Counted from the first letter of the stretch, positions 45,677 to 58,820 are shown. The stretch is DNA of 64,000 bases from Isoetes taiwanensis (GCA_021234155.1 JAJEKV010000065.1:4767594-4831593), one strand, 5' to 3'. Program-made: numbers and translations. The notes: generated by a model from the letters alone, not told the origin.

Positions 45677-46552
45677 GGAACACGTGGCGGGGAGTATTCC
45701 GCTACACATACCTATAGTCCCTCAGGATGATGTGGTGGTGCAGGTTTGGAAGGTTCATCCGGATGTTGTGTCTTCCTGCTTTGTGCGGTCTTCTTCTGCG
45801 GGTCTTTGGCTATTCATGACACTGCTTTGCCCTTCGTGCAAGTGGTCTCTGCAGCTTCCGGGTTCTCGATGGCGCTCGGTTTGGACGTGGACATGGAGCT
45901 CACTTCCCCCACCGAAGATTAGGGTGCTTTCTGTGGCAGGTGGTGCACCGCTGTATCAGGGTGAATGCCCTTGTGAGTCAGTTTAGGCCGGGTGTGAGCC
46001 CTCTCTGCCCTTGTTGGGCCTTCATCGTGAGACTGTGGAGCATTGTCTGGTTTTATGCCCTCACTTGCAGGCTGCCTAGGATTGGGTTAGGGCTCTGTTT
46101 CAGGTGAGATTGACTAGCCAGCAGTTGCTGCTTCATGTGTATCCTGGTGCTTGGCCGCTCTTGCGACAGCAAGCCTTGCATCTGTGCGTGGCTTGGTTGG
46201 TGTGGCTGATTTGGAAGCGGCGGCGGTTGTGGATCTTTCAGGGGATTCAACAGCCTGCAACCTCTCTGATTCCTCGACTCAGGTACAAGCTATTTCAAAG
46301 CTTTCTGGTGTTTCCGGGATTAGTAGAGCGGAAGTTTGCTATTTGGCGGGACTTCTTGGGTGTTGTAGATGGTGATGGTCGGTTTGTACAGCAGTAGAGT
46401 TGCAGTTTTTCTGTGAGTTTGTTGTGGAGTGTCGAGGTATCGCTGTCTCTTTGGGGCAGTTCTCCTTTCTCCTCACTTGCTTTGTAACATTACCATTCTT
46501 TTAATATATTGATGACACAGTTCTTCAAGAAAAAAAAACTATGGCCTGGAAC
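45661..46552 (+). mobile_element. 5'-truncated LINE inside the gypsy relic, 16-bp TSD
   Basis: Body 45677-46536. The perfect TSD AACTATGGCCTGGAAC is at 45661-45676 and 46537-46552. It carries the same 3' region as the LINE at 36441 (LRYKLFQSFLVFPGLVE, AIWRDFLGVVDGDGRFVQQ and WLVWLIWKRRRLWIF), ending GTTCTTCAAG plus an A run. The integrase ORF reads on through the junction to 45986, so its last 100 or so residues are LINE-derived noise. Confidence 0.93.
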
Positions 46553-46660
46553 AAAGACGTCCTTCATCGCAAAGTAGAGGAACTTGATCTTGGTCCTAAG
46601 AAAAACCCTGGTGGTGCCACCAAGATGGCCGCCAGAAACCTAGATCCCAAAATTACTTGA

Positions 46661-47920
46661 AAAAAAAGAGCTTGAAATCATCAGAGGATTTAGGGTCCTA
46701 TAGGTTAAGAATTGAAAATCCTTCCCATAATATAATCATTTGTTAATTGATATCTATTTAAGCTTTAAATGCCATTATGATAGATAGATTAATAAAAGAG
46801 CACATCTTGGACCTGCAAAACTAAAACTTGTAAGTTCACCTAAAGTTAGATATTATTCATCTAGATAACAACTTTTTTTCTTTGGTAGAGTTTAAATTCA
46901 CCGAGAAATGAATTGTATAAGGAAAATCATTCAATGTTCAGTGATCTATGAGTCACACACACTTTACCAATATTTATCGGGCCTTTCCGTCCAATTTACT
47001 TTGCATGCCATCTTAGACGACTGAGACATGAAAAAATATGTGCTTACCAACCAGTCCATGAAGGTAATTGAAGAAAAAAAACCCAAATAAGTAAATAGGC
47101 TAAACAAGTGTATGATTTACTAAAAGTTTTAATTAGATCCATTTCTGTAGATGCTGATGTGACTAGCACAAACAAAAACAAGGATATATATGTACATTGT
47201 TGTGCACAAGTAAAACAGCACGAGATAGATGACATTTATGGAAAATCTATGCTTTATTCATTAATATGTTGAAATATTACCCGATTGCACTCATACAAAA
47301 TCTGCTTATGTTTACAGTGTGCGAGGAAGTAGGTTTGTGAAGTGTGTAAATAGTCGTTCCGTTATTTAGAATAAAGTTGTGGAGGAATCAAGTTGCAATT
47401 GTGAGAGACCTACAAGGATCCAGCATAGGAATCAAGTTGCAATTGTGAGTGACCTATATGGATCCAACATGTATAGAACAGGGGCAAATAGTCATGGATC
47501 CCATGTTGCTGAGTGTGTAGGAGACAGAGGCTGCGAATGTGTCCAATAAGATATGAAGCAGAGCGACAGTAGTATGGGGACACCAAACACTGGGAAAGCA
47601 ACAGATCTAAGGAAATAGCCACACAAAAAACACCAACATCAACAGTATCAACAACAACAAGAACAATAGCAAAGACACCAACAAAAGCCAATATATATGG
47701 ACCATTAAGGAAAAAGAGAACGGGAAACCAACAAAAGAGTTCTTTTAGAAAACCTCATAAACATTAGTAAAACTCTTCCTTTAGTAGTTCCAATACAATA
47801 TATTGATTTCTAACAATGTATTGATTTTTAAGAAAAGGGAAAAAAAGGAGAGGGGGAAAAAAATATTTCTTATTTTCTTTAACATACCCTAGTTAAGTAA
47901 CCAGGGTTAGAGGACCATAA
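46661..47920. other. Spacer without a recognised gene, one 44-bp tandem duplication
   Basis: GGAATCAAGTTGCAATTGTG occurs at 47384 and 47428, each followed by a GACCTA-GGATCCA block, giving a 44-bp tandem duplication to about 47470. Nothing else is recognised. Confidence 0.6.
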
Positions 47921-48187
47921 ACTATGGTTACGTTATCTCCCTGTTTTCTCCATAGCCCGTCGGACTTGGAGCACAGCTATGGAGGCTGCCGGAATCAGAC
48001 CAGCGCTCTAACGATCGGGCGGCATGCTTCAAAGCAGCCGCCGGACCCTTTTGTGCCCGAAAACAATCGCTCAAAATCGACCCAGATCGAACAGAGCTCT
48101 GTTTTGATTAAATCTGCAAACTCCGGCCAGTAGATTAAACTTGGATTCACAGATCTTGTTCAGCCAGTTTCTGGAGCCAAAAACTCC

Positions 48188-51090
48188 ATGGCAACATTGC
48201 TAATGCGGACCTCGGACGTCTCCGGCGCAGATAAGGTCCTGTTTAGCCCTCTAGTTCATCACAGCAGGCTGCAGAAAGTGGATCAGAGCGCTAATAACCA
48301 GAAGAGCCCAGACGCCGGACCTGGCCGGAATAGGTCTAGGAATGGCAAAAATGGGCAAAAGAAACAGCCCCAAAGAGGCTTGGGTGTCGCCCAGTTAGAA
48401 AAGCTCCGTTTACAGGAACAGAGCAAACAAGAGGCCGCTTGCTTAGCTTCGTTACAGCATCGCGGGCATGGCTTACCTCCCATTCCTTCTTCTTTTGCAT
48501 TTTCAGAAGCCTTGTGTGTGCGGCAATCTTTGAGTACGCAGGTAAAAGATGGGATGCTTCAAGTTTTGAGCGCACTACAGGGCATTCCGGCAGTCATAAA
48601 CTTGAGCTCTGCATATGCGTGCAGGCCTGATAAGTGTAATGTGAATGTGGGTTCTGAGTACTTATTTTGGTCCAGATCGTGGATATGGCGGAAATCTGTC
48701 GAGGTCTCAATCATTTTCTAGTGCTTATCCTGCCCATGGTCCGGGATTTTCTATACTTCTAAGAAAAGCCGACAGTGAGCCTTCGTTTTCTATGGTTTCC
48801 TGTATGCCGGAAGACTCACGTCTGAAGCTGGGCGTTTCTGCAGACGAGTATTGTAAATCCGAGTCTCAGGAGAGCCGGAATGGCACAAACGAGCAGAACC
48901 CATCCCCACAAATTCATGAGTTAAGCAGCATTCATATCAACTCTGACAAAAATCCGTTCTACAATATTCCTAGCCGGTTCAATCCTGCTGAAGGCTCTAT
49001 ATCTCACATAGATGAGCAGCAGATGATGCATCCTGAGGCCAACAAGCCCAAAGAGCTACTCTGTTTCTTTCCTTTGGTCCAAACCACGAAGAAAGCAAGA
49101 GCGGATGATCAGAATGAAACAGAGGCTTACGCAGACTATTCATCCTCGAATCAAAGCAACAAGGCACTGCCGGAAAACATATCTCCTGCTTCTTCTGGCA
49201 ACTTGACAGAGATTGAGCTTTTCGACTCATCTTTAGGTCCACCGGGAATGAACCATCTGCGAAGACATTGCATGGAATTGCCTATGGTAGGTCTCTATGA
49301 TATCCCAAAACCACGGTCCAGTTTTACAGCCAGTTTTTGCTTATTTTCAGTGTCGATCCTCGGCCATTTTTTGCTCAGAACTGAGAACTCCATATCTAGG
49401 TTTTTGGTTTTACATGTTTTTAGCTCCGTATCTCCGTTCCGACCCAGTTTTTTTCCCCCAAGTAACGTTCAGTACTTGGGTCATAGCAGAAAGCTTCATA
49501 TCCAGATTCTAAGCTTGTGTTCGGCAGATTCTTGGCCTTGACTGAGAGCTCTATGCCCATATTTTGAGGAAGAAATGCAAAGTTTGAGGGCCAGAGCGCT
49601 GTTTTAATACGTCTGTGTGTGGGGACAGAGGCTAACATTATTGGGTGTTTTGTTTTGTTCAGGTAGGCAACCCAGCAATTGGCGAAAGGCCAAAGGAGCT
49701 CCCTTCTTTCCAAAACTATCCAGGCAGCCAAGTCTGGCCATACACGGACAAGGCAAGCATCCACTTGCCACTTCTTCACGTCTCAGATCTTAAACGGCTC
49801 ATATCTTAATCTCAGAGTTCTGATCACTGTGGACTAAACCCTTTCTTCTTCTCTACTTGACAGGCTTCCGGAAGGAAGCGTCCATGGCTTGGCATGCAAG
49901 AAGACCCCAGGAATCTAATGCATCCTCATGTGGTTGGTCTGAACCCGCCTCTTTGTGAGCAGGACCAACACAAAAATATGCACTCTGGGGTGATCAGTAG
50001 GCATTCAAGCCTTGAACCACGCAAGGGCACACATTATACCACCGGAGTTGTCAGGTATTCTTCAGCTCTGGTCTTTACTTTCTCTGCATCTCTTCTTGGC
50101 TTCATTACTCTGATATATTGCAAGTCTGTTCAACTGCCTTCACTTTGTTGGGCTTGCTTGCTTATTCTTCAGAGCCTAGTTACTGATAAATGCTTTTGAT
50201 TTTTCTCTGATCATCATGTTTGTTGATCAAAGTTGGATGAAAAACATCCTCTTGTCAGATCTTCCTTAGCATTATTCTTGTTTTATCTTTTGTAAAACTG
50301 ATCAGAGACTTGCTCTTTGCAGAAATGCTCTTGGCATCTCCTGTCTGCCCTTGCTGCCTCCTTCATATCAAGACAATGCAAGCTCTCAGAGAGCAGATAC
50401 TGCTTTGTTTTTTAAGGATGCTTCCTTCGTAAAAGGTTGCCATGCTTCAGCATGCTCAGATCAGGAACAAGCAGAGACAGGCCTTGACTTTCTTTCTCTG
50501 CGCCTTTCTTCATCTCCAGAAAGTAAGAGCCCTGGAACTGAACATAGTATTAACTACTCAAAAGCAATGGCAATTGGATTAACAGTAGAAAATAGGCTGC
50601 AATCACCATCATCATCTCCTAAGGTAAATATTGCTTTTCACTTTCTCATTTGCTCTCCCTTTTGGAAATTGGATTTTGTTTCCCTTTCAAACTCTGACTA
50701 TATTTTTTGTGTGATTGCCTACAGGAAGAGTCTTCAACTGATCGCAAGGGTCTGTGTGTCCTCACTCCTGAACATTCTTGTACTTCTTGGCAATCTTGTG
50801 GCTCTGAGAAGTCCAAGGCTGAGCGCCAACCAAGCTGCTCTATGCAATCTAAAGTCATTGATTCAGACCAGTATATTAGTGCTGCTGATTCCTTATATCT
50901 AAGCCTTAAAAAGAGTCCAGCAGCAGGAGAAGAAGAGTTTCCATTTTGCAGTGCCCGCCTAACATCATCTTCCAGGTCTTCTTCCCCTATCAGAAGTGTA
51001 TCTTGCAGGAGCTTGCTGGACCCTGCCAAGAATTTCACCATCACAGAGGAACAATTGGATCTCAGCCTCACTCTGAAACTGTCAATCTGA
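48188..51090 (+). CDS. SPL: SPOROCYTELESS/NOZZLE-like EAR repressor (SPEAR family)
   Basis: Exons: 48188-49286, 49663-49752, 49864-50054, 50323-50623 and 50725-51090, about 681 aa. The SPL motif KKQPQRGLGVAQLEKLRLQ is at residues 58-76. The C-terminus LDLSLTLKLSI carries an EAR motif (LxLxL), which recruits TOPLESS-type co-repressors. Middle conserved-looking blocks are RPKELPSFQNYPGSQVWPY, RKRPWLGMQ and LDFLSLRLSSSP. In angiosperms SPL/NZZ is a nuclear adaptor for sporogenesis and ovule patterning; relatives (TIE/SPEAR) repress TCP factors. Exons 2-5 join in phase. The intron at 49753-49863 is GC-AG, the others GT-AG. Oddity: the frame breaks once, near 48665-48668, where an extra T in TTTT shifts EYL to the following FGPDRGYGGNLSRSQSFS. 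This is either a real frameshift (pseudogene or null allele) or a homopolymer sequencing error. Length exceeds Arabidopsis SPL (314 aa). Confidence 0.88.
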
Positions 51091-51538
51091 TATAGGATAA
51101 TATATCTACCTATCTATCTAACATATGCATATCCACTATATACAATTCAGTATTCCACTTAATACTACTACCACATGCGCGAATATATATACAGATTTGG
51201 TAGGATTTTGATGCAAGGAATACTTGCAAGTTTTTTGTGTTGATACCTACCAAAGTCTTATTCTCATATTTGAATACATATATTGCTTTTTATGTATTAA
51301 AAATGTGGTATTGTATGCTGTCATCTGTGCTGTTAAAATATACATGTACTTTGTGAAGATGGCTGTCTGTGTGAAGCTAATACTAGGAGTTTGCTGGGTA
51401 CATTAGAAGTTTTGTACTTAAAAAGGGATTGCTTTAGAGTGGAAACTTAATGAAAGCTTTCAGAAAGGATGAGAGTTGCTAACAGGATATGGTGATTGCT
51501 GTATCGGGAGCTTAATGGATGGGAAGACAAAGAAATTG

Positions 51539-51773
51539 GGGACTAATTGGTCTATGAGATGCTTTAGAAGGCCTCTTATCATCTTGATAATGTGGCCTTG
51601 ACTGTAGATTGATCTATGAGATGCGCTATAGAATGAAATTGGAGACTAATTGCTCTTTGAGATGTTTTAGTAGGCCTCTTATGGCCTCAACTCGAGACTA
51701 ATTGGTCTATGAGATGCTCTATAGGAATTTGGTGTGGATTGGAGACTAACTGGTCTATGAGATGCAGTATAGG
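51539..51773. repeat. Degenerate tandem repeat, five units
   Basis: GACTAATTGGTCTATGAGAT and variants start near 51541, 51605, 51640, 51692 and 51744, each followed by GC-TATAGG or TTAG-AGGCC. The irregular spacing of 35-65 bp shows indels within the array. It follows 450 bp after the SPL-like gene. Confidence 0.8.
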
Positions 51774-51779
51774 CCTGCA

Positions 51780-53134
51780 TTTGCCTTGATAACATGGCCT
51801 CGATCTCCTTTAGAAGAAATGGGGTCATTTTATGGCATGTCCTAAGATCTCCACATGACCCACCACATTAGGATAAGATGGAGTTTGTCCAACTTCACCA
51901 AGATCTAGTGTGAGTCAAGCCACTCCTAGAATGGATTTTGGATATGGGCCCCCTCCCAATGTCACAAAATATAGATGACACTTTCATAATCTTTCTTACT
52001 TCATAAAAGATTGTATGCGAAATAAATATGGTTCAGATTTACAAAACAACATGTGGATATTTTATAAAAGTTGGACCACCAAGAATGAATATTTTAAACA
52101 TCTGCTCCCATTATCATGTGTTCTTCCATTAAAAGTTGACATTTCTTGAGTTTTGACCTTTTTTGGTTATTTAGCCAATTGGGCGCCTTTGGCATGCCTC
52201 CTCTAAAGACTGCATCAATGAGTCATTTTATTTTAGTGGAAAGGTGCCTTATTTGTGGCTGCAGGACAACATGGAAATATCATCAAACAAGACTCCACAC
52301 CATTCATTTTTTTTGTTTGCCACATGGTTAGTACACTTTACCTATGCACATAAATTAGTAAGGTTCCTAGATATAGTTTTCTATAATCTTACACCCCTCA
52401 CAAAGTAGATGCACAAAATCTTCCTTGCCATATAATATGCTTTTACAAGAACAATCATTTCAGTCTTTCAGTTTAAGCATAAAAGACAGATAAGGTAAAT
52501 GAAGGAGTCTAATGGCCTATAGACACGTCCATACCTTCGAGATCCATGCATAGTGTGTGAAGTAATTTTTAAATTAGAAATTTGTCTTCGTCCAAGGAAA
52601 CAGGGTTTCTTTGGAGTTAAGGCTAGTTATATGCCCATGCATATATCATTTCTTAGATGTTCCTAAAGTGGACTATTTGTTAGATGCCCGTGAAAGTCTC
52701 TATAACAACCCTAATGGACTATGGATCCACTCGAGAAAGATCATATGTAACATTTTTTCAACATAAAACCAGATGGATTATTGCTTAAATTCATACAAGG
52801 TGGTTACCTTAAGATCCTATAACTTGAAGGTCCTAAAGCAGACTATAAGTCTACACAAAACTATAGCCTTTAGTCCTTGGAACCTATGAAACTGCCCTCC
52901 CCCTCCCTCTCCCCTGTCGCCACCCCCAACAGCCACAATGACTCAATTTTCTTCATCTTGACAATAGTTTACTTTCCCATTGGACTCCATGATCATCGAA
53001 AATTGTAGGAATTTTTCCTTTTTCCTATTTACACACCAAAGGAAGGAAATGTGAGTGGCACCCTCCCTTCAATTCTTAGCCGCTTGATCCAAGTGATCGG
53101 GTCGTTGAATCAAGCCTTGTGACATGGCAAAATA
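51780..53134. other. Spacer without a recognised gene
   Basis: AT-rich, with a C-rich tract at about 52905-52930. Short ORFs (for example 52146-52331) show no known domain. Confidence 0.5.
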
Positions 53135-55606
53135 TGTGCAAATCTTAGCTGCAAACTTGATAACTACAGCTAGGCGCCAATTTTTTGCCTCGATAGCTGC
53201 TCAGGATGTCGATGATCGGTGGTATCTGCTTTGGATTCAACATGGAGCCTGATAACCTAGCCATGGATGCTGATAACCAAGGATAGAGATGCAAGAATAA
53301 AGTTGAGGATGACGGAACCTAGGCTTGATAGTTAAAGGGCCGGGCTTGCCCATTTATCTGAGGTAATGGGCAAGCAAGGGACGTGGACCCCGTTTTTTCT
53401 CAATAAAGAAAACAAGTACTTATATAAAATCTAAAATTGTCTAATAAACCATTATAGTTTTGTAAACTATTAGGTTATCCCACCAACCAAAAGATATATT
53501 TCATTGTCACAATAATTGTATTGCTATAATTATAAACTGTATCTGCATATAATAAATAGTGTTTCCTAATGGAGAACAGAAATGAGTATAGATTCTACTC
53601 TAGGATTCGAGCACAAGATCTGAGTTTTATAGTTTATCGGAATTGCTTCCACATTATATACAAGATAACATATATAGAAATCATATAGAAATTGTAGAAT
53701 ATGTGATAGAGAGAGAAGTGATAGAATGGCAATTGTTCCCAAACTCATAACATTAGCTACATTCGTCAGAATAAGATGAGCGTGGGCTCATTGGAAAGCT
53801 CATGCAAAGAGCTTCATATTGGCATATGATTTGGCCTTAGTACATAGGTACCTACTTTTTGAACTTTTCAATTTGGATACCTAATTGCAAGTCATGCAAT
53901 GCAGTTTTGAAGGTAATATATATTTTTTATCATGATTCTTGATCCTTGACTCAGTTTTCAATGATTTTTATTTCATTGGAAACCTCTCTTCAAGAGCCTT
54001 CTGATGGTGTATGATATGACCATAATTGGTTAAGTTTTTCGACTCCAAATAGTATTTTTTACAGTCTGATTCAGTAAGGTTCTTGAAAACTTATCACGGA
54101 ATGTATAATATTGGGTTATTGAATTCACTTCATTTTATATGCTTTGTCCAAATCTTGTTACATAGCAGCATCATGACATTATTCATGTTTTAGATGCTCA
54201 GGTCCAACATATGCCTCCTGTAATACAAGATCATGTTCAGCATACTCACTTCGAGGGATGCTTGAAAGGCACATCTATGACTATCTATTTCGACATAGGC
54301 ACAACTCTTACAATTAGTTCTTGCCTCGGTTACTGACTATACTGGTCAGAACTCTACATAGACAATGGATGTCTCAGTGCAAACTTTAGAGGCATAAATT
54401 GAGGTTGGAGTTGAGATGGAAGCATAAACTTCTCCACCAGAAGGTACAGTGGAATAGGAACACGCATGTCCTAGGGATGAACAAGATCATGCTTGGATAC
54501 TAGAGCCCTAAATCCGTGTACATAGGGATTACAGAGATGAGGACAGACACTCGCTCTGATCTGAATGAGGCTTTGCATTTTTTGAATTAGTGTCATGCAT
54601 GTACATGTTAATGGAGTAGTATTTGCTTGACTGGCAGGAGTCGTAAGACTTGATCGCCCTCACCATCTTCTGATACGATTCCAAGATGCACTTAGTCGAC
54701 TCCATATTCTTCAACATGATAATCATCTCAAAGGTACCAACTTCTCAGTATAAGAAGAAATCCTCATCTTTAGCTTTGCAAGCAAGAAGAGTTATGCAAA
54801 TGAGAGAGGCGCAGATTCAAAAGAAGTGAGCAGTAGGTATCAATTATTCTAGACCACTAACCATCCAAACATTGGTTTGGTTATGTTTATAACATCAACG
54901 ATATATTATTACCTAGAATTTAAAGTCTGATTTGATTGTCTGAGCGAAGGGCAAAGTCATAGTTTCTTGTAGGCTTTGCCCAAGCTTTGTAACGTTTTCA
55001 TTATTTCTGTTGATGTTCTGGGTTGTTCTAACCCATTGTATATGTCCCATGGCCTATTAGTCTCCGTGGATGTTACATAATCTATCCTATTCCCTTCTCT
55101 AGAGTTAAATGTCAATATACTTATAGGTTTGTACATCTCAATTAAGCGACATTGATATATGAAGGAGGGAGTTATGATGACCGGTCTCCGTGGACGCTAA
55201 AAACCTATTCTTATTCTTTAATTGTAGAGAGAGAAGCTCAATGTTTTTTCTTTACTATTATTTGGTTTTAGCTTTCGAAGAAAGTTAAATTATATATTAT
55301 AACTAGCTATCAAGACACTACGAATTGCCCCAATGCCATGAACAATAGTGTATCTTTAGCAGTGTTGTTCAGATACGAGTACGATACCTTTCAAGTACTA
55401 AGCATACTGCACTGGAGGTATGGTATGTACCAAAAAAAAATGCAATGTTTTGTGTCAAATTTTGGTAGTTCTCAACACAAGTACGGTAAATATTTTATAG
55501 GCATGTACTTATTTATAGGTAAAAAACTCAAAGGTACGTTACGAGGTATGAGATGTTAAAGACTTACAATATCGTAGAGATACGGTAAGTACAGAACAAT
55601 ACTAAT
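53135..55606. repeat. 2.5-kb direct repeat, left copy
   Basis: Begins TGTGCAAATCTTAGCTGC and ends CAATACTAAT. It is collinear with 60592-63160 at about 93-96% by eye. Compared with the right copy it lacks about 70 bp at 53385 and about 80 bp near 55520. Matching minus-strand ORFs (53566-53748 and 54529-54726) occur in both copies, but they have no recognisable domain and are probably not genes. It carries an R3 repeat at its right end. Confidence 0.93.
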
Positions 55607-58159
55607 CTTTAGCACAAGCTCTGGATAAGGTGACAAAATATGAGCAAGTTGATGTTCCACGTGTTCATGCCATTATAATATTTGCTTTAAGCAGATAATG
55701 GATCATATGTAGAAATGGTACCAGAACTAATATGTAGCAGAATAACAGGGGGTTCCAGGGGGATTTGATATGGATGCATAAATCACTATCCTTGAGACCA
55801 TAGACCATAGACCATACCCCCCAAAACAATTAAATAGATGGTTATTACAAAGAAAGGAAAAAAATATAAATTCAGTAGATAATATAAGCACGCTAGTTTG
55901 TTGGTTGTATTGGTTGAAGCTTTTTTATTAGAATATTGAATTATTTTGGTAGAGGTTCGAGTCTCCATATCTCAAATTCTAAAATCTTAGGCGAACACGT
56001 ATAGAGATGAGTCCTGGTATTTCATATTCCAAAACCTTAGGAGAACCATCATCGAAACAAAGAGGCACTCAGAAGCTCCAACGTACAATCTAGGCCATAG
56101 GATAGACAAATCTGACGATTGAGGTAGTCCTGAGTGCACCTGTTTAGAATATGTAGAAAAAGAAAACGTGTAAATAGGATCAAGAAAACTAGTAATGGCA
56201 TTGAAGATATACAATCGTATACACCTTTTAGTGAGATTCTACAAACAAAATTCACAAGCATACCACGCATGGAAGCCAAGGCAAACCTTAGTAACCATCT
56301 CATCTACAATATTGTACATGAATCTGCTTGCTTACAAAGCAAATTCTTACCATTTTGCCTCGACAAAACCTTTGCTTGAAGGTTGTTAAGTTAAAAAAGC
56401 CTCAAAATGGAGCTGGTGCATCTGTCCAAACTACTGATCACTAACATACGATAGGCATAAGAAGCAATTCTTAGCATTCTAGAATGTTTTTAAAGCTTGG
56501 AGTTGTGTTTAGTAACATATGGTAGATTTTTAAAACTTTAAGCTTTGGTCTTACCAGTCATAAATATGTAGCATAATAACAGGGGGTTTTTTTTATGTTT
56601 TTGTACGCTTTTCACAAAGGTTTTCCTAAGATTTCATGGTGTATTCAAATGGATGTACTAATGCGTACATCTAGAGTGCACCATTTCTTAGCCGTTGATT
56701 TAACTTTTTTTTTTTCAATGGTCTAACATCCAAGGGCTCACAACAAAAGCCCTCTTTTTATTTTAGGGCTGAACATGCAAGCCTTGATAGCATTTCAGGG
56801 CAAGCATCGAAAAGACCATTTTAGGGTTTTCAGGGCAAGCATCGAAAAGACCATTTTAGGGTTTTATTCCTTCTTCGATTCTATTTTTTTTTTTTGTAGG
56901 GATCGGCAGGTGAAGGCAAAGGATGAACTCCTTAGTTGGACGAGAGGTTGGTCCGCGGTGGGTGTATGAAATCAAAGCCAGGTTTCAACGGCTTGCAGCA
57001 ACAAAGGCAGATTTAGAGTTTGCTTTTGTTTGTCTTGTAGTAGTAGCAAAAGAGATTCCGGGATGTTTGTTTTAGATCTTTGGCGCTCTTGGTAAAGGTC
57101 GGGCCTGTATATAAGGGCGATGATATTAAACTTGAGTTGCTTGCAGCCACATTTAATGGGAAAAGGGTTGCAACCCCAATTACCAAGTCGCCATGGCATG
57201 ATGAGGGAAATGATATGTTTGGGAGCGATTTTGAAGATCCGTAGATTAAGTGATCTAGTTGCTTTCACCTCGAAGGTGGCAAACTTCATTGAACCAATTA
57301 CGCATGTGTTGCAAAAGTATGCTTAATTATATCATGTGGTGTGCGGGTAAGTAGCGTTGAGGTCAACTTCTTTATAAAACATCAAAACAGTTGATGTCCG
57401 CATTTTAAAGTCGTGTCTCGGGATCAACTTCAGGCAAAGCACCACGGGTTTAGCATTGCACTTCAATGTTTTGTGCTTAAATCAATTATTTTATGCACGT
57501 TTCTTGATTATAGGAACGAGGAATGCAAGGCGAGGTATTGTTCGGACATTTGATGTGGAGCCTTACAATACCGGGCCCCTGCTGGCTTGCTCCTGCATAT
57601 CTCAATTTTTTGCTCTGACTTGGACCCGACCTACACTTCTGATAACTTGTGGGCGCTACATGATTTCGACCTTGTTCGAACAACGACAATCGCCCGACAC
57701 AAACACAAAGACTTCGGATCGAATCCAAATCCTTTCCAGATCCCATTCTCATCCTTATATTACTATAAGCCATATCCTTTTTGTATTGCGGGTTATCCAA
57801 AGCCATATTAGCTTTTGAAATCCTTTCGGATAAGTCTTGGTCGTTCTCGGTTGTTCGAAAATTTGCAATTGAAGAAATGCCATGAGGAGTGAGTAGCACT
57901 ATCTTATTGTGTCGAAATTTACATACTATCTTATTGTGTCGAATTTACATGTTAAAAGCTCATTCTCTCCTTACCGTTTTTCGGAAGGAATTTCTTCCAT
58001 TATTACTTGAAGTGAATGATAGCGGGAGGGTGGCAAAAGCAATATCACTATATGCCATGTATGTTGCTTTCTCGTGCCTAATACTCTAGCATATAAGACT
58101 CTACATTTCAGCTATCTTGGTTGGAGGTGGAAAGATGAAATGTAAAACATACTATACAA
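55607..58159. other. Spacer between the direct repeats; short coding-like scraps
   Basis: A scrap at about 57115-57243 reads LELLAATFNGKRVATP and then KSPWHDEGNDMFGSDFEDP before a TAG. It looks like an exon of an unrecognised protein. ATGTAGCA-AATAACAGGGGG occurs at about 55733 and 56567. No complete gene was seen. Confidence 0.4.
56796..56865. repeat. Perfect 35-bp tandem duplication
   Basis: CAGGGCAAGCATCGAAAAGA...GGGTTTT occurs at 56796-56830 and 56831-56865 without a mismatch, so it is very recent. Confidence 0.97.
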
Positions 58160-58307
58160 AAATGATGTCAAATATTACCGGGCCTGTTATATGCTCTGGG
58201 ATAATTTGTTTGCAATAGAAGATGGCTTCCAAGAAATGATGTCAATATTAGCAAGGACCTATTATATGTTTGCAAAGCTGATTTGTTTACAACAAAAGAT
58301 GGCTTCC
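58160..58307. repeat. 74-bp tandem duplication
   Basis: AAATGATGTCAA starts units at 58160 and 58234, and both end AAGATGGCTTCC. Several substitutions separate them. Confidence 0.85.
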
Positions 58308-58537
58308 AATTCATATCTGATAATTTGCATGACTCAACCAAAATTTATGTTGTAGTGAATGGAAAGTATTATTCTTTCATTTCTAGTCTAGTTTGTTTAA
58401 CAAAATATACCACTCTGCACATGATTATCCTATATTAGCGTGTTGTGAAGGAGGTTGCTAGTTGGTAGAATTTTTTCCAGGGACTTGCTATAGGACTAGG
58501 TTGCATACTTGTTCAGGACTAAGGTTGCACCCATCTA

Positions 58538-58820
58538 GGTTATATTAATGAGGCACAAGAAGTACTTGAAAAAATGGCCGAGAAGGATTGGGTATCATAG
58601 AATGTGATTCTTGCAAGATATGTTGAACATGAATTTCTCCTCAACGCAATTGAGCTCTAAGGAAATGCTTGGTCATGATTTGATTTTCTGAAATGCCACA
58701 GTTTATACATATGCCAGGCATGCATGAAGAGCTTAAAAAAGCTTAAATTATTTCTCAGCAGATGCCGGAAAGGGATGGGTTCAGATGGGTTTAGATGGAC
58801 TGCCATGGTTGCAGTTTGCG
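58538..58820 (+). pseudogene. PPR protein fragment, decayed
   Basis: GYINEAQEVLEKMAEKDWVS, stop, NVILARYVEHEFLLNAIEL matches a PPR (PLS-class) repeat, where the W of VSWN is here TAG (58598-58600). Further on, MPERDGFRW and TAMVAVCA (58762-58820) are split by a short internal duplication of TTCAGATGGGT-like bases. PPR proteins edit or process organellar RNA. This is a dead remnant of perhaps two repeats. Confidence 0.75.

Noticed and set aside
44658-45986. A single 442-aa integrase protein
   Set aside because: After residue 339 the frame runs past the TSD into a LINE, so the C-terminal part is chance read-through.
48542-48624. An intron in the first SPL-like exon (GTAAAAG ... TGCAG)
   Set aside because: Joining at these sites gives an immediate TGA. 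Other acceptors up to 48721 are also out of phase, and the interval itself reads as coding.
53566-54726. Small minus-strand ORFs conserved in both long repeat copies
   Set aside because: Conservation follows from the recent duplication of the DNA and does not show coding; no known domain is visible.
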